A stretch of 13,328 nt of DNA from DASQFQ01 sp039934455 (GTDB lineage: Bacteria > Actinomycetota > Thermoleophilia > Solirubrobacterales > Solirubrobacteraceae): assembly GCA_039934455.1 (NCBI GenBank), contig JBDTMF010000118.1, positions 1 through 13,328 of the forward strand. The letters are read 5' to 3'. The translations under genes and the position numbers were made by a program. Position 1 is the stretch's first letter. Each line of letters starts with the position of its first letter. The notes beneath the pieces were generated by a model. That model was not told where the DNA came from. It did not search any database and saw only the letters and a list, made by a program, of their open reading frames with translations. Below, one piece after another: positions 1-6,910 of this stretch.

Positions 1-102
1 GAGTACCCGGTCGAGCGCTACATGCGCGACGCCAAGATCACGCAGATCTACGAGGGCACGAACGAGATCCAGCGCCTGGTGATCGCCCGGACCATGAAGT
101 GA
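1..102 (+). CDS. Acyl-CoA dehydrogenase, C-terminal fragment
   Basis: The window opens inside this gene, in frame from base 1, and 33 residues remain before the TGA at 100-102. The visible segment contains ITQIYEGTNEIQRLVIART, the signature of the C-terminal helical domain of flavin-dependent acyl-CoA dehydrogenases: the YEGTNEIQR stretch contributes to FAD and substrate binding near the tetramer interface. The family catalyses alpha,beta-dehydrogenation of acyl-CoA thioesters, the first step of beta-oxidation or of branched-chain acyl-CoA catabolism, passing electrons to electron-transfer flavoprotein in the cytoplasm. Chain-length preference and the catalytic Glu cannot be judged because the rest lies upstream. 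Its stop codon overlaps the next start by one base (TGATG), so it probably heads the transcript that continues into the zincin and aroF. Confidence 0.93.
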   Translation, partial: EYPVERYMRDAKITQIYEGTNEIQRLVIARTMK

Positions 103-736
103 TGCTGTCCGACTGGCCCGCCTGGCGAAGGATCGCGGCCTCCGCGCTGTTCTGCCTGTGCATCGCGGTCCTGGTCATCACCGCCTTCCAGGGCCTCTCC
201 GCGGAGTATCCGCTGCGGCTCTTCCAGGGGCTCGCCGCCGTCGCCGGCGGGCTCGGGCTGCTCGGCATGGCGATCGCCGCGATCACGACCCGGCTGGCCG
301 ACTACCAGGAGCCCGCCGACGAGGACGAGTTCGAGCGGCTTGTGCTCCGCACCGAACGGCTGGCGAAGGAGAACCTCGCCGCCGAGCCCGACGAGAGCGA
401 CTTCCTCGCCCTCGACCCGCGCAGGCCCGAGGACTTCGAGGAGCTGGTCCGCGAGGCGCTCGACGACCTCCCCGACCTGCTGCACAAGGCGCTCGACCAC
501 GTCGCCGTCGTGATCTCCGACAAGGGGCGCCGCGCCGGCGCCTACGGGCTCTACCAGGGGGACGGCGTCGCCCGCGACAACTACCCCGATCGGATCGTGA
601 TCTTCCGCGACACGCTGCTGCGCGACTTCGGCCACGACGCCGAGGAGCTGCGGGCGCAGGTCACGCGCACGGTGCGCCACGAGCTGGCCCACCACCTCGG
701 CGCCGACGAGCTCGGAGTGCGGGAGATGGGCTTGTG

Positions 737-737
<1 letters not shown>
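102..737 (+). CDS. Membrane-anchored zincin-like metallopeptidase (Zincin_1 type)
   Basis: A 211-residue protein. Residues about 9-29 and 40-62 are two hydrophobic segments, likely membrane helices forming a hairpin. An acidic linker (about 66-118) follows, and then a domain starting near residue 119 that resembles the Zincin_1/possible zinc metallopeptidase family. It ends in HELAHHLGADE (193-203), an HExxH motif with His193 and His197 as metal ligands, Glu194 as catalytic base and Glu203 as a possible third ligand. Typical family members are soluble proteins of about 110-150 residues, so the N-terminal helix pair is an addition. Start ATG 102 overlaps the upstream TGA by one base; GTG 99 is an alternative that adds one residue. 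Its own TGA (735-737) overlaps the aroF ATG. The family is seldom characterised; substrate unknown, and activity is predicted from the motif only. Confidence 0.85.
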
Positions 738-1756
<1,019 letters not shown>

Positions 1757-1758
1757 CC

Positions 1759-2265
1759 CTAGCGCGCGCCCTTCCCGATCGCGGAGTTGGCGAGCCGGGT
1801 GAGCACGCGGCGCTCGGACTTCTTCGTGCCGAGCTTGCCCTCGATCGTGTAGAGCACGCCGTCCTGGACCCACTCGAGGCTCGGAGGCGCGCACGAGGCG
1901 CCGCAGCGCAGCGGCTGGAAGTAGCCGCGGTGACCACGTTTGAGGTGGACCTTGCGCGGGTTGCCCGGCTTGCCGCCGCGCTTGGCGCGGAAGCTCGCGA
2001 TGAAGCAGGCGTTCGCGCCGCGGCAGTGGCGGACCGCGCCGATCTCGAAGCGGTAGGCGCCCCCGCGGCCACGGCCCTCGGAGTAGAGCTTGGGCAGGTC
2101 GCTCGTGAACTGGCTCGGCAGCAGCACGTCGATCGACGTCGCCTTCTTGACCGCGGCGAGAGGGCGCGCGACCAGATCGGGGACGTCGTAGATGTAGGTC
2201 GCCGCGGACGCCGTGGCCGGCGCGGACAGCGCGACGAGAATGGTGAGGAGGAAAAGTCGGGTCAC
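1759..2265 (-). CDS. Secreted hypothetical protein with four cysteines
   Basis: A 168-residue protein not recognised as a known family. Residues 1-22 are a classical Sec signal peptide: Arg3, a hydrophobic core (LFLLTILVALSA) and an Ala-rich TASAA cleavage region. The mature part is basic and glycine-rich, with four cysteines at 81, 87, 121 and 125 arranged as CX5C and CX3C, suggesting two disulfides outside the cell; KRGGKPGNPRKVHLKRGHRG (95-114) is a strongly basic loop. The start is GTG 2265, the first that gives the complete signal peptide. It lies 24 bases after the ABC1 kinase stop on the same strand, but a good promoter candidate sits at 2276-2304 and a perfect palindrome covers the start, so separate expression is likely. 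Its stop is two bases from that of aroF (tail to tail). Confidence 0.75.
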   Translation of the reverse strand: MTRLFLLTILVALSAPATASAATYIYDVPDLVARPLAAVKKATSIDVLLPSQFTSDLPKLYSEGRGRGGAYRFEIGAVRHCRGANACFIASFRAKRGGKPGNPRKVHLKRGHRGYFQPLRCGASCAPPSLEWVQDGVLYTIEGKLGTKKSERRVLTRLANSAIGKGAR

Positions 2266-2273
2266 GGTGACCC
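2259..2273. promoter_or_regulatory. Perfect 7-1-7 palindrome over a start codon (candidate operator)
   Basis: GGGTCAC-G-GTGACCC is a perfect inverted repeat with a one-base centre. It includes the GTG start codon at 2265-2263 and the predicted transcription start of the secreted protein gene, a position where a dimeric repressor would block initiation. In mRNA it could also form a short hairpin that hides the start. The binding protein is unknown. Confidence 0.45.
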
Positions 2274-2275
2274 GC

Positions 2276-2304
2276 AGACTAGAACGCGTTCAGGACTCTG
2301 TCAG
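2276..2304 (-). promoter_or_regulatory. Candidate promoter of the secreted protein gene
   Basis: Reading the minus strand, CTGACA (2304-2299, five of six matches to TTGACA) is followed after exactly 17 bases by TAGTCT (2281-2276, TANNNT form). Transcription would start around 2269, only a few bases before GTG 2265, giving an almost leaderless message. The -35 box lies inside the end of the upstream kinase gene. Motif fit only; no expression evidence. Confidence 0.45.
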
Positions 2305-3681
2305 GACTCCGCGAGAATTCCAGTGCTGGAAGTCCGCCTCGCCCAGCTCGGTCGAAGGCGGGGAGTCCGCGAAGAACTCGCTCGCCAGCGAGTACCAGTC
2401 GCCGCCGGCGCGCAGCTCGCCGAGCGTCGTGAAGATGAGTCCCTCCATCCGCCGCACGAGCAGTGCCTGGGGCGGGATCGTGAGCTGTCGCAGCTGCTCG
2501 AACCAGGGTGTGCGCGGGGAGGAGGTCTCGTCGATCAGCGCCGCCACGTACTGCGGGTCGAGCCGGCGCGCGCCCGGCTGCAGGTACCACTCGCCCGCGG
2601 CCGCCAGCCACTCGAGCAGCGCCTCGCCTTCGAACGCCGAAGGGTCAGGGAGATAACCAAGGCGCGCGAGGATCGTGTGCACCTCGCCGGGATCCCCGGC
2701 CACGACGGCCCGCGCCAGCGCCTTCTCGCCCGCGAGGTGCTCGGCGTCGAGCGTGCGCATCAGCCCGAAGTCGAGGAAGCCGACCCGGCCGTCGGCGAGC
2801 AGCAGGTAGTTGCCGGGGTGCGGGTCGCCGCAGACCCGGCGCATGCGCGCCAGCAGTGAGAAGTAGAAGCGGAAGACGATCTCGCCGAAGCGGTCGCGCT
2901 CGGCCTCGTCGAGCAGCTTGACGTCGCCGAAGCGGCGGCCGGACAGCAGGTCGGTGACGAGCACGCGGCGGCTCGAGAGCCCCGTGTGCACGCGCGGGAC
3001 GTGCGCGAAGGGGTGGCCGCGGAAGGCGCGCTCGACGGCGCGATGGTTCTGGGCCTCGAACTCGTAGTCGAGCTCCTCGGCGATCCGCTCGCGCAGCTCG
3101 CCGTAGAGCGCCTTCACGTCCAGCCCGGGGGCGAGGCGCTTGACCAGCGGCAGCAGCAGCGAGAGGTTGCGCAGGTCGGACTCGACGGCCTCGGCGACCC
3201 CGGGGTACTGGACCTTCACCGCCACCTCGGCGCCCTCCAGCGTGACCGCCCGGTGGACCTGGCCGATCGAGGCGGCGGCGAAGGCCTCCTCCTCGAAGGA
3301 CTCGAAGTGGTCGCCGACGTGGCCGCCGAGCTCCTCCTCGAGCAGCTTGCGGACCTTCTTGAACGGCAGCGGCGGGACGTCGTCGCGCAGCGAGGCGAGC
3401 GTCGCCTTGAACTCCTCGCGCTCGGACTCCGGGATCGCCGTGAAGTCGATGGTCGAGAGCACCTGGCCGACCTTCATCGCCGCGCCGCGCAGCTGGCCGA
3501 GCTGCTTGACGAGCTCGCCCGCGAGTGCCGCGGCGCGCTCGCCGGTGGCCGCGTCGGCCTCGTCAGGGGAGCGCACGAGGTTGGCGGCGCGCGTCCCGGC
3601 CCAGCGGGCGGATTGCCCTGCGACGAGCCCGCCGAGGCGGGCGGAGCGGCCGATCCGGGTGGAGGGGGGAGATTTGGCCAT
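2290..3681 (-). CDS. ABC1/ADCK (UbiB/AarF) family atypical kinase-like protein
   Basis: A 463-residue protein of the ABC1/UbiB atypical kinase family, which supports quinone biosynthesis or lipid homeostasis in bacteria and mitochondria; the true substrate is unsettled, and ATPase rather than protein-kinase activity has been shown for some members. The family hallmarks appear in order: KxGQ at 70-73 (KVGQ), the AAAS-IGQVH loop at 135-143 replacing the usual glycine-rich loop, Lys156 in VAVKVQYPG, ExD at 203-205 (ELD), the catalytic/metal motif GDPHPGN at 285-291 and DFG at 304-306. The C-terminal 150 residues are helical with no clear membrane anchor, unlike E. coli UbiB. Start ATG 3681 gives a short basic N-terminus. 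It is divergent from the thiolase with 69 bases between, and has a -10-like TACCCT just before its start. Confidence 0.92.
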   Translation of the reverse strand: MAKSPPSTRIGRSARLGGLVAGQSARWAGTRAANLVRSPDEADAATGERAAALAGELVKQLGQLRGAAMKVGQVLSTIDFTAIPESEREEFKATLASLRDDVPPLPFKKVRKLLEEELGGHVGDHFESFEEEAFAAASIGQVHRAVTLEGAEVAVKVQYPGVAEAVESDLRNLSLLLPLVKRLAPGLDVKALYGELRERIAEELDYEFEAQNHRAVERAFRGHPFAHVPRVHTGLSSRRVLVTDLLSGRRFGDVKLLDEAERDRFGEIVFRFYFSLLARMRRVCGDPHPGNYLLLADGRVGFLDFGLMRTLDAEHLAGEKALARAVVAGDPGEVHTILARLGYLPDPSAFEGEALLEWLAAAGEWYLQPGARRLDPQYVAALIDETSSPRTPWFEQLRQLTIPPQALLVRRMEGLIFTTLGELRAGGDWYSLASEFFADSPPSTELGEADFQHWNSRGVLTES

Positions 3682-3688
3682 TGCCTAG

Positions 3689-3694
3689 AGGGTA
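3689..3694 (-). promoter_or_regulatory. -10-like box, possible leaderless promoter of the ABC1 gene
   Basis: On the minus strand TACCCT (3694-3689) stands seven bases before ATG 3681, the spacing expected when transcription begins at or next to the start codon. No convincing -35 element or Shine-Dalgarno sequence was found, so this is a weak call based on position. Confidence 0.3.
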
Positions 3695-3718
3695 CGGACG
3701 AGACCGCGCCGGGGTACC

Positions 3719-3736
3719 ATTGACTGAGCAGTCAAT
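3719..3736. promoter_or_regulatory. TetR-type operator palindrome upstream of thiolase
   Basis: ATTGACT-GAGC-AGTCAAT is a perfect inverted repeat with 7-base arms and a 4-base centre, 14 bases before ATG 3751 and directly after a -10-like TACCAT (3715-3720), so it would cover the transcription start. Its TTGACT/AGTCAA form resembles operators bound by actinobacterial TetR-family repressors that control fatty acid or acyl-CoA genes and respond to acyl-CoA. No regulator gene is encoded in this window. A possible Shine-Dalgarno GGGAG follows at 3741-3745. Confidence 0.65.
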
Positions 3737-3750
3737 CAACGGGAGAATCC

Positions 3751-4897
3751 ATGCCTGAAGCCGTCATCGTCGATGCTGTGCGCACGCCGATCGGCGTGCA
3801 TCAAGGGATCGCTCAAGGATGTTCGTGCGGACGACCTGGCGGCCGTGCCGCTGAAGGCGCTCGTCGATCGCAACCCCCATGTCGACTTCGGGCAGACCGA
3901 CGACCTGATGATGGGCTGCGGCTTCCAGGCCGGGGAGCAGGGCTACAACGTCGGCCGCTCCGCCCTGCTGCTGTCCGGGATCGACCATCGCGTGCCCGCC
4001 ACGACGGTCAACCGCTTCTGCGCCTCCTCGCTGCAGACGCTGCGGATGGCCTTCCACGCCATCAAGGCGGGCGAGGGCGAGCAGTACATCGCCGCCGGCG
4101 TCGAGGCGGTCTCGCGCTTCGGCGACTCGCCGATCCCGTTCCACCCGCAGCTCGACGGCTCCGAGGACTCGATCTTCAACGTCTACATCCCGATGGGCCT
4201 GACCGCCGAGAACGTCGCCGACCGCTGCAAGGTCTCGCGCGAGTCCCAGGACGAGTGGGCCGCGACCTCGCAGCAGCGCGCCGTCGCCGCCCGCGACGCC
4301 GGCCACTTCGACCGCGAGATCGTCGCCGTCACGCTCGACGACGGGACCGAGGTCACCCAGGACGACGGCCCGCGCCCCGGCACCACCAGGGAGAAGCTGG
4401 CCGAGCTCAAGCCCGCGTTCCGCAAGGACGGCACCGTGACCGCCGGCAACGCCTGCCCGCTCAACGACGGCGCCGCCGCCGTGCTGGTCATGTCCGCCGA
4501 GAAGGCCAAGGAGCTCGGCCTCAAGCCGCGCGCCCGCATCATCGCCTCCTCCGTGGCGGCGATCCGCCCCGAGATCATGGGCCTCGGCCCGATCCCGGCC
4601 GTCAAGAAGGTGCTCGACCGGGCCGGCATGACGATCGAGGACATCGACGTCCTCGAGCTCAACGAGGCGTTCGCCGCCCAGGTCGTGCCGTGCCGCGACG
4701 AGTGGGGGATCGACCCCGAGAAGCTCAACCCCAACGGCAGCGCGATCGCCCTCGGCCACCCGTTCGGCATGACCGGCGCCCGCATCATGACCACGCTGCT
4801 CAACAACCTCGACGCGCTCGACGGCACGATCGGCCTCGAGACGATGTGCGTCGCCGGCGGCCAGGGCCAGGCGATGCTCGTGGAGCGCCTGAACTAG
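3751..4897 (+). CDS. Acetyl-CoA C-acyltransferase (thiolase), 5' frameshift
   Basis: A thiolase that cleaves 3-ketoacyl-CoA, or condenses two acyl-CoAs, in the cytoplasm. ATG 3751 opens the conserved N-terminus PEAVIVDAVRTPIG, but the frame then leaves the family; from base 3803 the homologous frame (KGSLKDVRADDLA onward) continues to the TAG at 4895-4897. Removing one base between 3796 and 3802 restores an uninterrupted 381-residue protein. In that numbering Cys90 (NRFCASS) is the nucleophile, His336 (GHPFG) and Cys366 (CVAGGQG) the general acid/base pair, and NEAFAAQ is present. Taken literally, ATG 3773 would start a 374-residue product lacking the first beta strand. All catalytic parts are intact, so a sequencing error or very recent mutation is likely. 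A TetR-type operator sits directly upstream; degradative and biosynthetic roles cannot be separated. Confidence 0.9.
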
Positions 4898-4899
4898 CG

Positions 4900-5381
4900 T
4901 CACGACACGAGCTCCGCCTGCGGCTTCCGGGAAGCCGGTCGGCCAGCGTGCCGATCGGCTCCACCGAGGCCTGGATCGCCTCGAGCCGCGGGTGCAGGGC
5001 GCGGATCGCCGTGTCCATCTCGCTGATCATCGGCTCGAGCTCGTCGACCGCCTCGCGGACGGAGACGATCGCCGCTCGAGCGGCGCGGACGTTCTCGCGG
5101 ACCGCGCCGAGGTGCTCCATCGGCTTGAGGCCGTCATAGACGTCGTCGAGCTTGGCCGGCATCGGCTTGAGGTCCGCGCGCATCCCGCGGATCTCCTCGT
5201 GCGGGCTGCGGATGTCCTCGGGCAACGGCGCGAGGTCCTCGCGCAGGCCGCGGATCGCCTCGTGCAGCCCGTCGAGCTTCCCCGGCAGGGTGCCGAGGCC
5301 GCGGGCGAGGCCGGCCAGGTCGTGGAGGTCGTCGAGCGCGCGCTTGAGCAGCAGCGGCGGGAGCAGCAGCGGGCTCGTCAT
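4900..5381 (-). CDS. Proline-punctuated heptad-repeat protein, probable 3' frameshift
   Basis: Not recognised as a named family. From ATG 5381 it begins MTSPLLLPPLLLKRALDDL, then shows eight consecutive heptads from residue 32, with hydrophobic residues at 32, 39, 46, 53, 67, 74, 81, 88 and at 36, 43, 50, 57, 64, 71, 78, 85, followed by a further helix to about 150. Pro33, 52, 54, 60, 73, 75 and 87 recur inside the heptads, so short amphipathic helices rather than one continuous coiled coil are likely. Read literally, the frame continues past residue 152 in Arg/Ser-rich sequence and stops at 4800, overlapping the thiolase by 98 bases. One missing base near 4925-4935 would instead give the ending KPQAELVS and a TGA at 4902-4900, two bases from the thiolase stop. 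Its ATG overlaps the YjbQ stop (ATGA), implying coupled translation. Confidence 0.7.
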
Positions 5382-5842
5382 TCGCCCAGCACCTTGATCA
5401 CGAGCCGCTTGTCGCGGCCGCCGTCGAACTCGGCGTAGAAGATCGCCTGCCACGGGCCAAGGTCGAGCCGGCCCTCGGTGATCGGCACGACCACCTGGTG
5501 GTGGACGAGCAGGTTCTTCCAGTGCGCGTCGCCGTTGTCCTCTCCGTTGCCGCGGTGGTGGCGGAAGTCGCCGGTGTCGGGGCCGAGGTCGCGGGCGACC
5601 TCGTTCGAAGGCTCCTTCCACGAGGGCGGCGCGAGCTTGTCGAGCCACTCGAGCGTGTCCTCGAGGATGCCGGGCTCGTCGTCGTTGATCCAGACGCCTG
5701 CGGTGATGTGCATCGCGGACACGAGCACCATCCCCTCGCGGACGCCGGAGTCGGCGACGGCCGCCTCGACGTCGTCGGTGATGCGGATGAACTCGCGGCG
5801 GCGCTCGGTGTTGAAGGTCCGGTAGACGGTGTGCGCGGTCAT
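5378..5842 (-). CDS. yjbQ: YjbQ family protein (UPF0047, secondary thiamine-phosphate synthase type)
   Basis: A 154-residue cytoplasmic protein, the full usual length for the family. Conserved blocks are MHITAGVWINDDEP (44-57), the strongly diagnostic HRGNGEDNGDAHWKN (96-110) and VVVPITEGRLDLGPWQAIFYAEFDG (117-141). Family members have been reported to have weak thiamine-phosphate synthase activity, hence the TIGR00149 name, but their main role remains unclear; the conserved His/Asp/Asn residues suggest a metal or phosphate site. The start ATG 5842 is only 17 bases from the divergent SDR start, so its promoter must lie within that gap or inside the SDR coding region. Its TGA overlaps the following gene by ATGA, making a two-gene operon with the heptad-repeat protein. 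Confidence 0.92.
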   Translation of the reverse strand: MTAHTVYRTFNTERRREFIRITDDVEAAVADSGVREGMVLVSAMHITAGVWINDDEPGILEDTLEWLDKLAPPSWKEPSNEVARDLGPDTGDFRHHRGNGEDNGDAHWKNLLVHHQVVVPITEGRLDLGPWQAIFYAEFDGGRDKRLVIKVLGE

Positions 5843-5843
5843 C

Positions 5844-5858
5844 CGGGCATCATGCCCG
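5844..5858. promoter_or_regulatory. Perfect 7-1-7 palindrome between divergent starts
   Basis: CGGGCAT-C-ATGCCCG is a perfect inverted repeat with a one-base centre and fills nearly all of the 17-base gap between the YjbQ and SDR start codons. A dimer bound here could control both divergent genes at once. No good -35/-10 pair was found on either strand beside it. Its format equals the palindrome at 2259-2273, though the sequence differs. Confidence 0.4.
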
Positions 5859-5859
5859 C

Positions 5860-6591
5860 ATGGACCTCGGGATAACGGGCCGCACGGCGGTCATCACCGG
5901 TGCGAGCCGCGGCATCGGGGCCGCGACCGCGCGCATGCTCGCGCAGGAGGGCGTGCGAGTGCTGGCCGTGTCGCGCTCGGAGGGGATCGACGTCACCGAT
6001 CCCTCCGCGCCCGAGCGGATCGTCGAGACGCTGGGCGGCAGCGCGCCCGACATCCTCGTCAACAACGCCGGCACGAGCTACGCCCGGTCGCTCGAGGAGC
6101 TCACCGACGAGGACTGGGCGGCGCAGTTCGAGCTGCACGTGATGGCCTCGATGCGGCTGATGCGCGCCTACGCGCCCGCGATGGCCGAGCGCGGCTGGGG
6201 GAGGATCGTCAACGTCTCCTCCTCCGCGGGCAAGCGGCCGTCGCTGACCAACGCCGCCTACTCCGTCACCAAGGCGGCGCAGCTCTCGCTCTCGCGCGTG
6301 TTCGCCGACACCTGGGCCGACCGCGGCGTGCTCGTCAATGCGGTCGCCCCCGGAGCCGTGGCGTCCTCCCTGTGGGTCGGTGAGGGCGGCCTGGCGGACC
6401 AGACGGCGACGGTCAAGGACACGACCCGGGAGGAGGCGCTGGAGGCGCAGGCGGCCAAGATCCCGCTGGGCCGCCTCGCCACCGAGGACGAGATCGCGAA
6501 CGTCGTGGTCTTCCTCTGCTCCGAGCGCGCCTCGATGGTGACCGGCGCCGCGTGGGCGGTCGACGGCGGCACGGTTGCAACCATCGTCTGA
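5860..6591 (+). CDS. SDR family oxidoreductase (FabG-like)
   Basis: A 243-residue classical short-chain dehydrogenase/reductase. The nucleotide-binding TGASRGIG (13-20), NNAG (68-71), catalytic Ser121, Tyr134 and Lys138 (YSVTK) and a C-terminal VDGGT are all present, so the enzyme should be an active NAD(P)H-dependent keto/hydroxy oxidoreductase. Ser-Arg at 38-40, just after beta 2, is compatible with NADPH use, but this is a weak guide. A flexible substrate loop (about 170-200, Glu/Thr/Ala-rich) gives no clue to substrate. ATG 5860 is the only start giving a normal N-terminus. The gene is divergent from yjbQ and is followed after 19 bases by the PAAR gene on the same strand, so the two may be cotranscribed. 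The substrate cannot be assigned. Confidence 0.92.
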   Translation: MDLGITGRTAVITGASRGIGAATARMLAQEGVRVLAVSRSEGIDVTDPSAPERIVETLGGSAPDILVNNAGTSYARSLEELTDEDWAAQFELHVMASMRLMRAYAPAMAERGWGRIVNVSSSAGKRPSLTNAAYSVTKAAQLSLSRVFADTWADRGVLVNAVAPGAVASSLWVGEGGLADQTATVKDTTREEALEAQAAKIPLGRLATEDEIANVVVFLCSERASMVTGAAWAVDGGTVATIV

Positions 6592-6610
6592 AATCGGCGA
6601 GAATCACCCC

Positions 6611-6910
6611 ATGCCACCCGCCGCTCGCATCGGAGACATGCACATCTGCCCCATGCAGACTCCCGGTACGCCGCCGATCCCGCACGTCGGCGGCCCGATC
6701 ACCGGCCCCGGCGCGCCGACCGTGCTGATCGGGAAGATGCCGGCGGCCGTCGTCGGCGACATGTGCGTCTGCGTCGGCCCGCCCAGCACGATCGTCATGG
6801 GCTCGACGAAGGTCATGATCGGCAAGAAGCCCGCCGCCCGCGTGGGCGACAGCACGGCGCACGGGGGCACGATCACCGGCCCCGGCGCGCCGACCGTGAT
6901 GATCAACTAG
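6611..6910 (+). CDS. Stand-alone PAAR-repeat protein (spike tip)
   Basis: A 99-residue protein made almost entirely of PAAR-type repeats. PAARIGD (3-9), PAAVVGD (44-50) and PAARVGD (74-80) recur, as do GGPITGPGAPTV (27-38) and GGTITGPGAPTV (85-96). His11, Cys13, His25, Cys52, Cys54 and His84 are candidate zinc ligands, as in the PAAR cone. Such proteins cap the VgrG or VgrG-like spike of type VI secretion systems and extracellular contractile injection systems, sharpening the tip and carrying effectors. There is no N- or C-terminal extension, so no fused toxin. ATG 6611 is chosen because the PAAR fold begins immediately; upstream in-frame residues from 6575 look non-conserved. No sheath, tube, baseplate or effector gene lies in the window, so its machine must be elsewhere or absent. 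Confidence 0.88.
   Translation: MPPAARIGDMHICPMQTPGTPPIPHVGGPITGPGAPTVLIGKMPAAVVGDMCVCVGPPSTIVMGSTKVMIGKKPAARVGDSTAHGGTITGPGAPTVMIN

Noticed and set aside
2291..2312. CAGGACTC repeated at 2291 and 2302 (11-base period).
   Set aside because: Only two short copies at the kinase gene end; partly explained by the promoter and coding sequence and probably chance.
3751..5139. Long continuation of the frame opened by the thiolase start codon.
   Set aside because: After codon 17 it becomes Arg/Pro-rich without homology, while the neighbouring frame carries all thiolase motifs; this marks a frameshift, not a longer gene.
5382..5648. N-terminal extension of the heptad protein frame up to 5648.
   Set aside because: Arg/Pro-rich sequence antisense in frame to yjbQ; the ATGA overlap at 5381 gives a convincing start.
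6611..6910. PAAR-linked toxin or immunity pair.
   Set aside because: The PAAR protein ends directly after its last repeat and the next gene is a convergent ABC transporter, so no effector can be supported.
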